64,000 bases of DNA. Source: Clostridia bacterium. Lineage in GTDB: Bacteria; Bacillota; Clostridia; Lachnospirales; Anaerotignaceae. The first letter of the stretch is position 1. Each line of letters begins with the position of its first letter. Location of the stretch: contig RZZU01000008.1 in NCBI GenBank assembly GCA_009929735.1, positions 24,280-88,279 of the forward strand. Direction: 5' to 3'. Made by a program: the position numbers and the translations under genes. Below, piece by piece: positions 63,982-64,000 of this stretch. The notes below the pieces were generated by a model. That model saw only the letters and a list, made by a program, of their open reading frames with translations, searched no databases and was not told the DNA's origin.

Positions 63982-64000
63982 ATGAAAAGAAGTTGGACAA
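63982..64000 (+). CDS. Start of a gene cut by the window edge, possibly an IS transposase
   Basis: Only six codons (MKRSWT) are visible behind AGGAGG. The preceding ~80 bases contain TGAACTGAACCAGTAAAAAC, which looks like an IS3-type insertion sequence end, and a translation-limiting hairpin. A transposase OrfA is the guess, but the evidence is thin. Confidence 0.35.

Overview
The window reads as a chromosomal segment of a low-GC, strictly anaerobic Firmicute close to Anaerotignum (formerly Clostridium propionicum and relatives). The best evidence is the first 2.9 kb, which holds the lactoyl-CoA dehydratase beta subunit and propionate CoA-transferase of the acrylate pathway. The CoA-transferase is 524 aa, has the C. 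propionicum N-terminus and carries the catalytic Glu at residue 324. T-box leaders, many AGGAGG ribosome binding sites, a type III glutamine synthetase and TTG/GTG starts fit the same group.

Layout. 1-2.9 kb: lcdA tail, lcdB, pct. 3.4-4.9 kb: an S-layer-anchored CAP protein. 5.2-9.8 kb (minus): Re-citrate synthase, aconitase and NAD-type isocitrate dehydrogenase, the oxidative half of the TCA cycle leading to glutamate. 10-26.7 kb: mostly housekeeping genes (polA, coaE, lytic transglycosylase, peptide-binding lipoprotein, galT-like, tRNA-Leu, PPIase, dinB, radC, pspC, trpS, htrA). 26.9-34.0 kb: a three-gene operon led by a 1616-residue protein combining an HD domain, a helical region, a nucleotidyltransferase, a GNAT-like part and a phosphoribosyltransferase-like part. 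It is followed by a lactate/malate-dehydrogenase-like protein and a flavodoxin-like protein. This is the strongest candidate for an undescribed system. 34.2-38.7 kb: asnB under an Asn T-box, divergent from glnA type III with a structured leader. 39.3-44.2 kb: a diguanylate cyclase with an in-frame 9-bp repeat, then a DUF2520 protein with panB and panC. 45.9-47.7 kb: a chemoreceptor. 47.8-50.3 kb: a phage-type immunity cassette (ImmA, XRE repressor, Cro-like protein, small phage proteins) with repeated palindromic operators. 50.9-52.5 kb: a CPA1 antiporter. 52.6-57.4 kb (minus): leuA-leuC-leuD-leuB under a Leu T-box, with a MITE-like element filling the leuA/leuC spacer. 58.0-63.8 kb: a GntR regulator divergent from an IlvD-family dehydratase and a TRAP transporter. 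The last 100 bases look like the start of an insertion sequence.

How the parts fit: much of the window is carbon and nitrogen flow into amino acids. The Re-citrate branch makes 2-oxoglutarate, GlnA and AsnB assimilate nitrogen, the leu operon and the IlvD-family gene serve branched-chain synthesis (or, for the latter, hydroxy-acid catabolism), and PanBC feed CoA together with CoaE. Several operons contain long nested hairpins in spacers or leaders (6.3, 36.5 and 60.9 kb) that are not ordinary terminators. All assignments are by reading the sequence; no database search was run.
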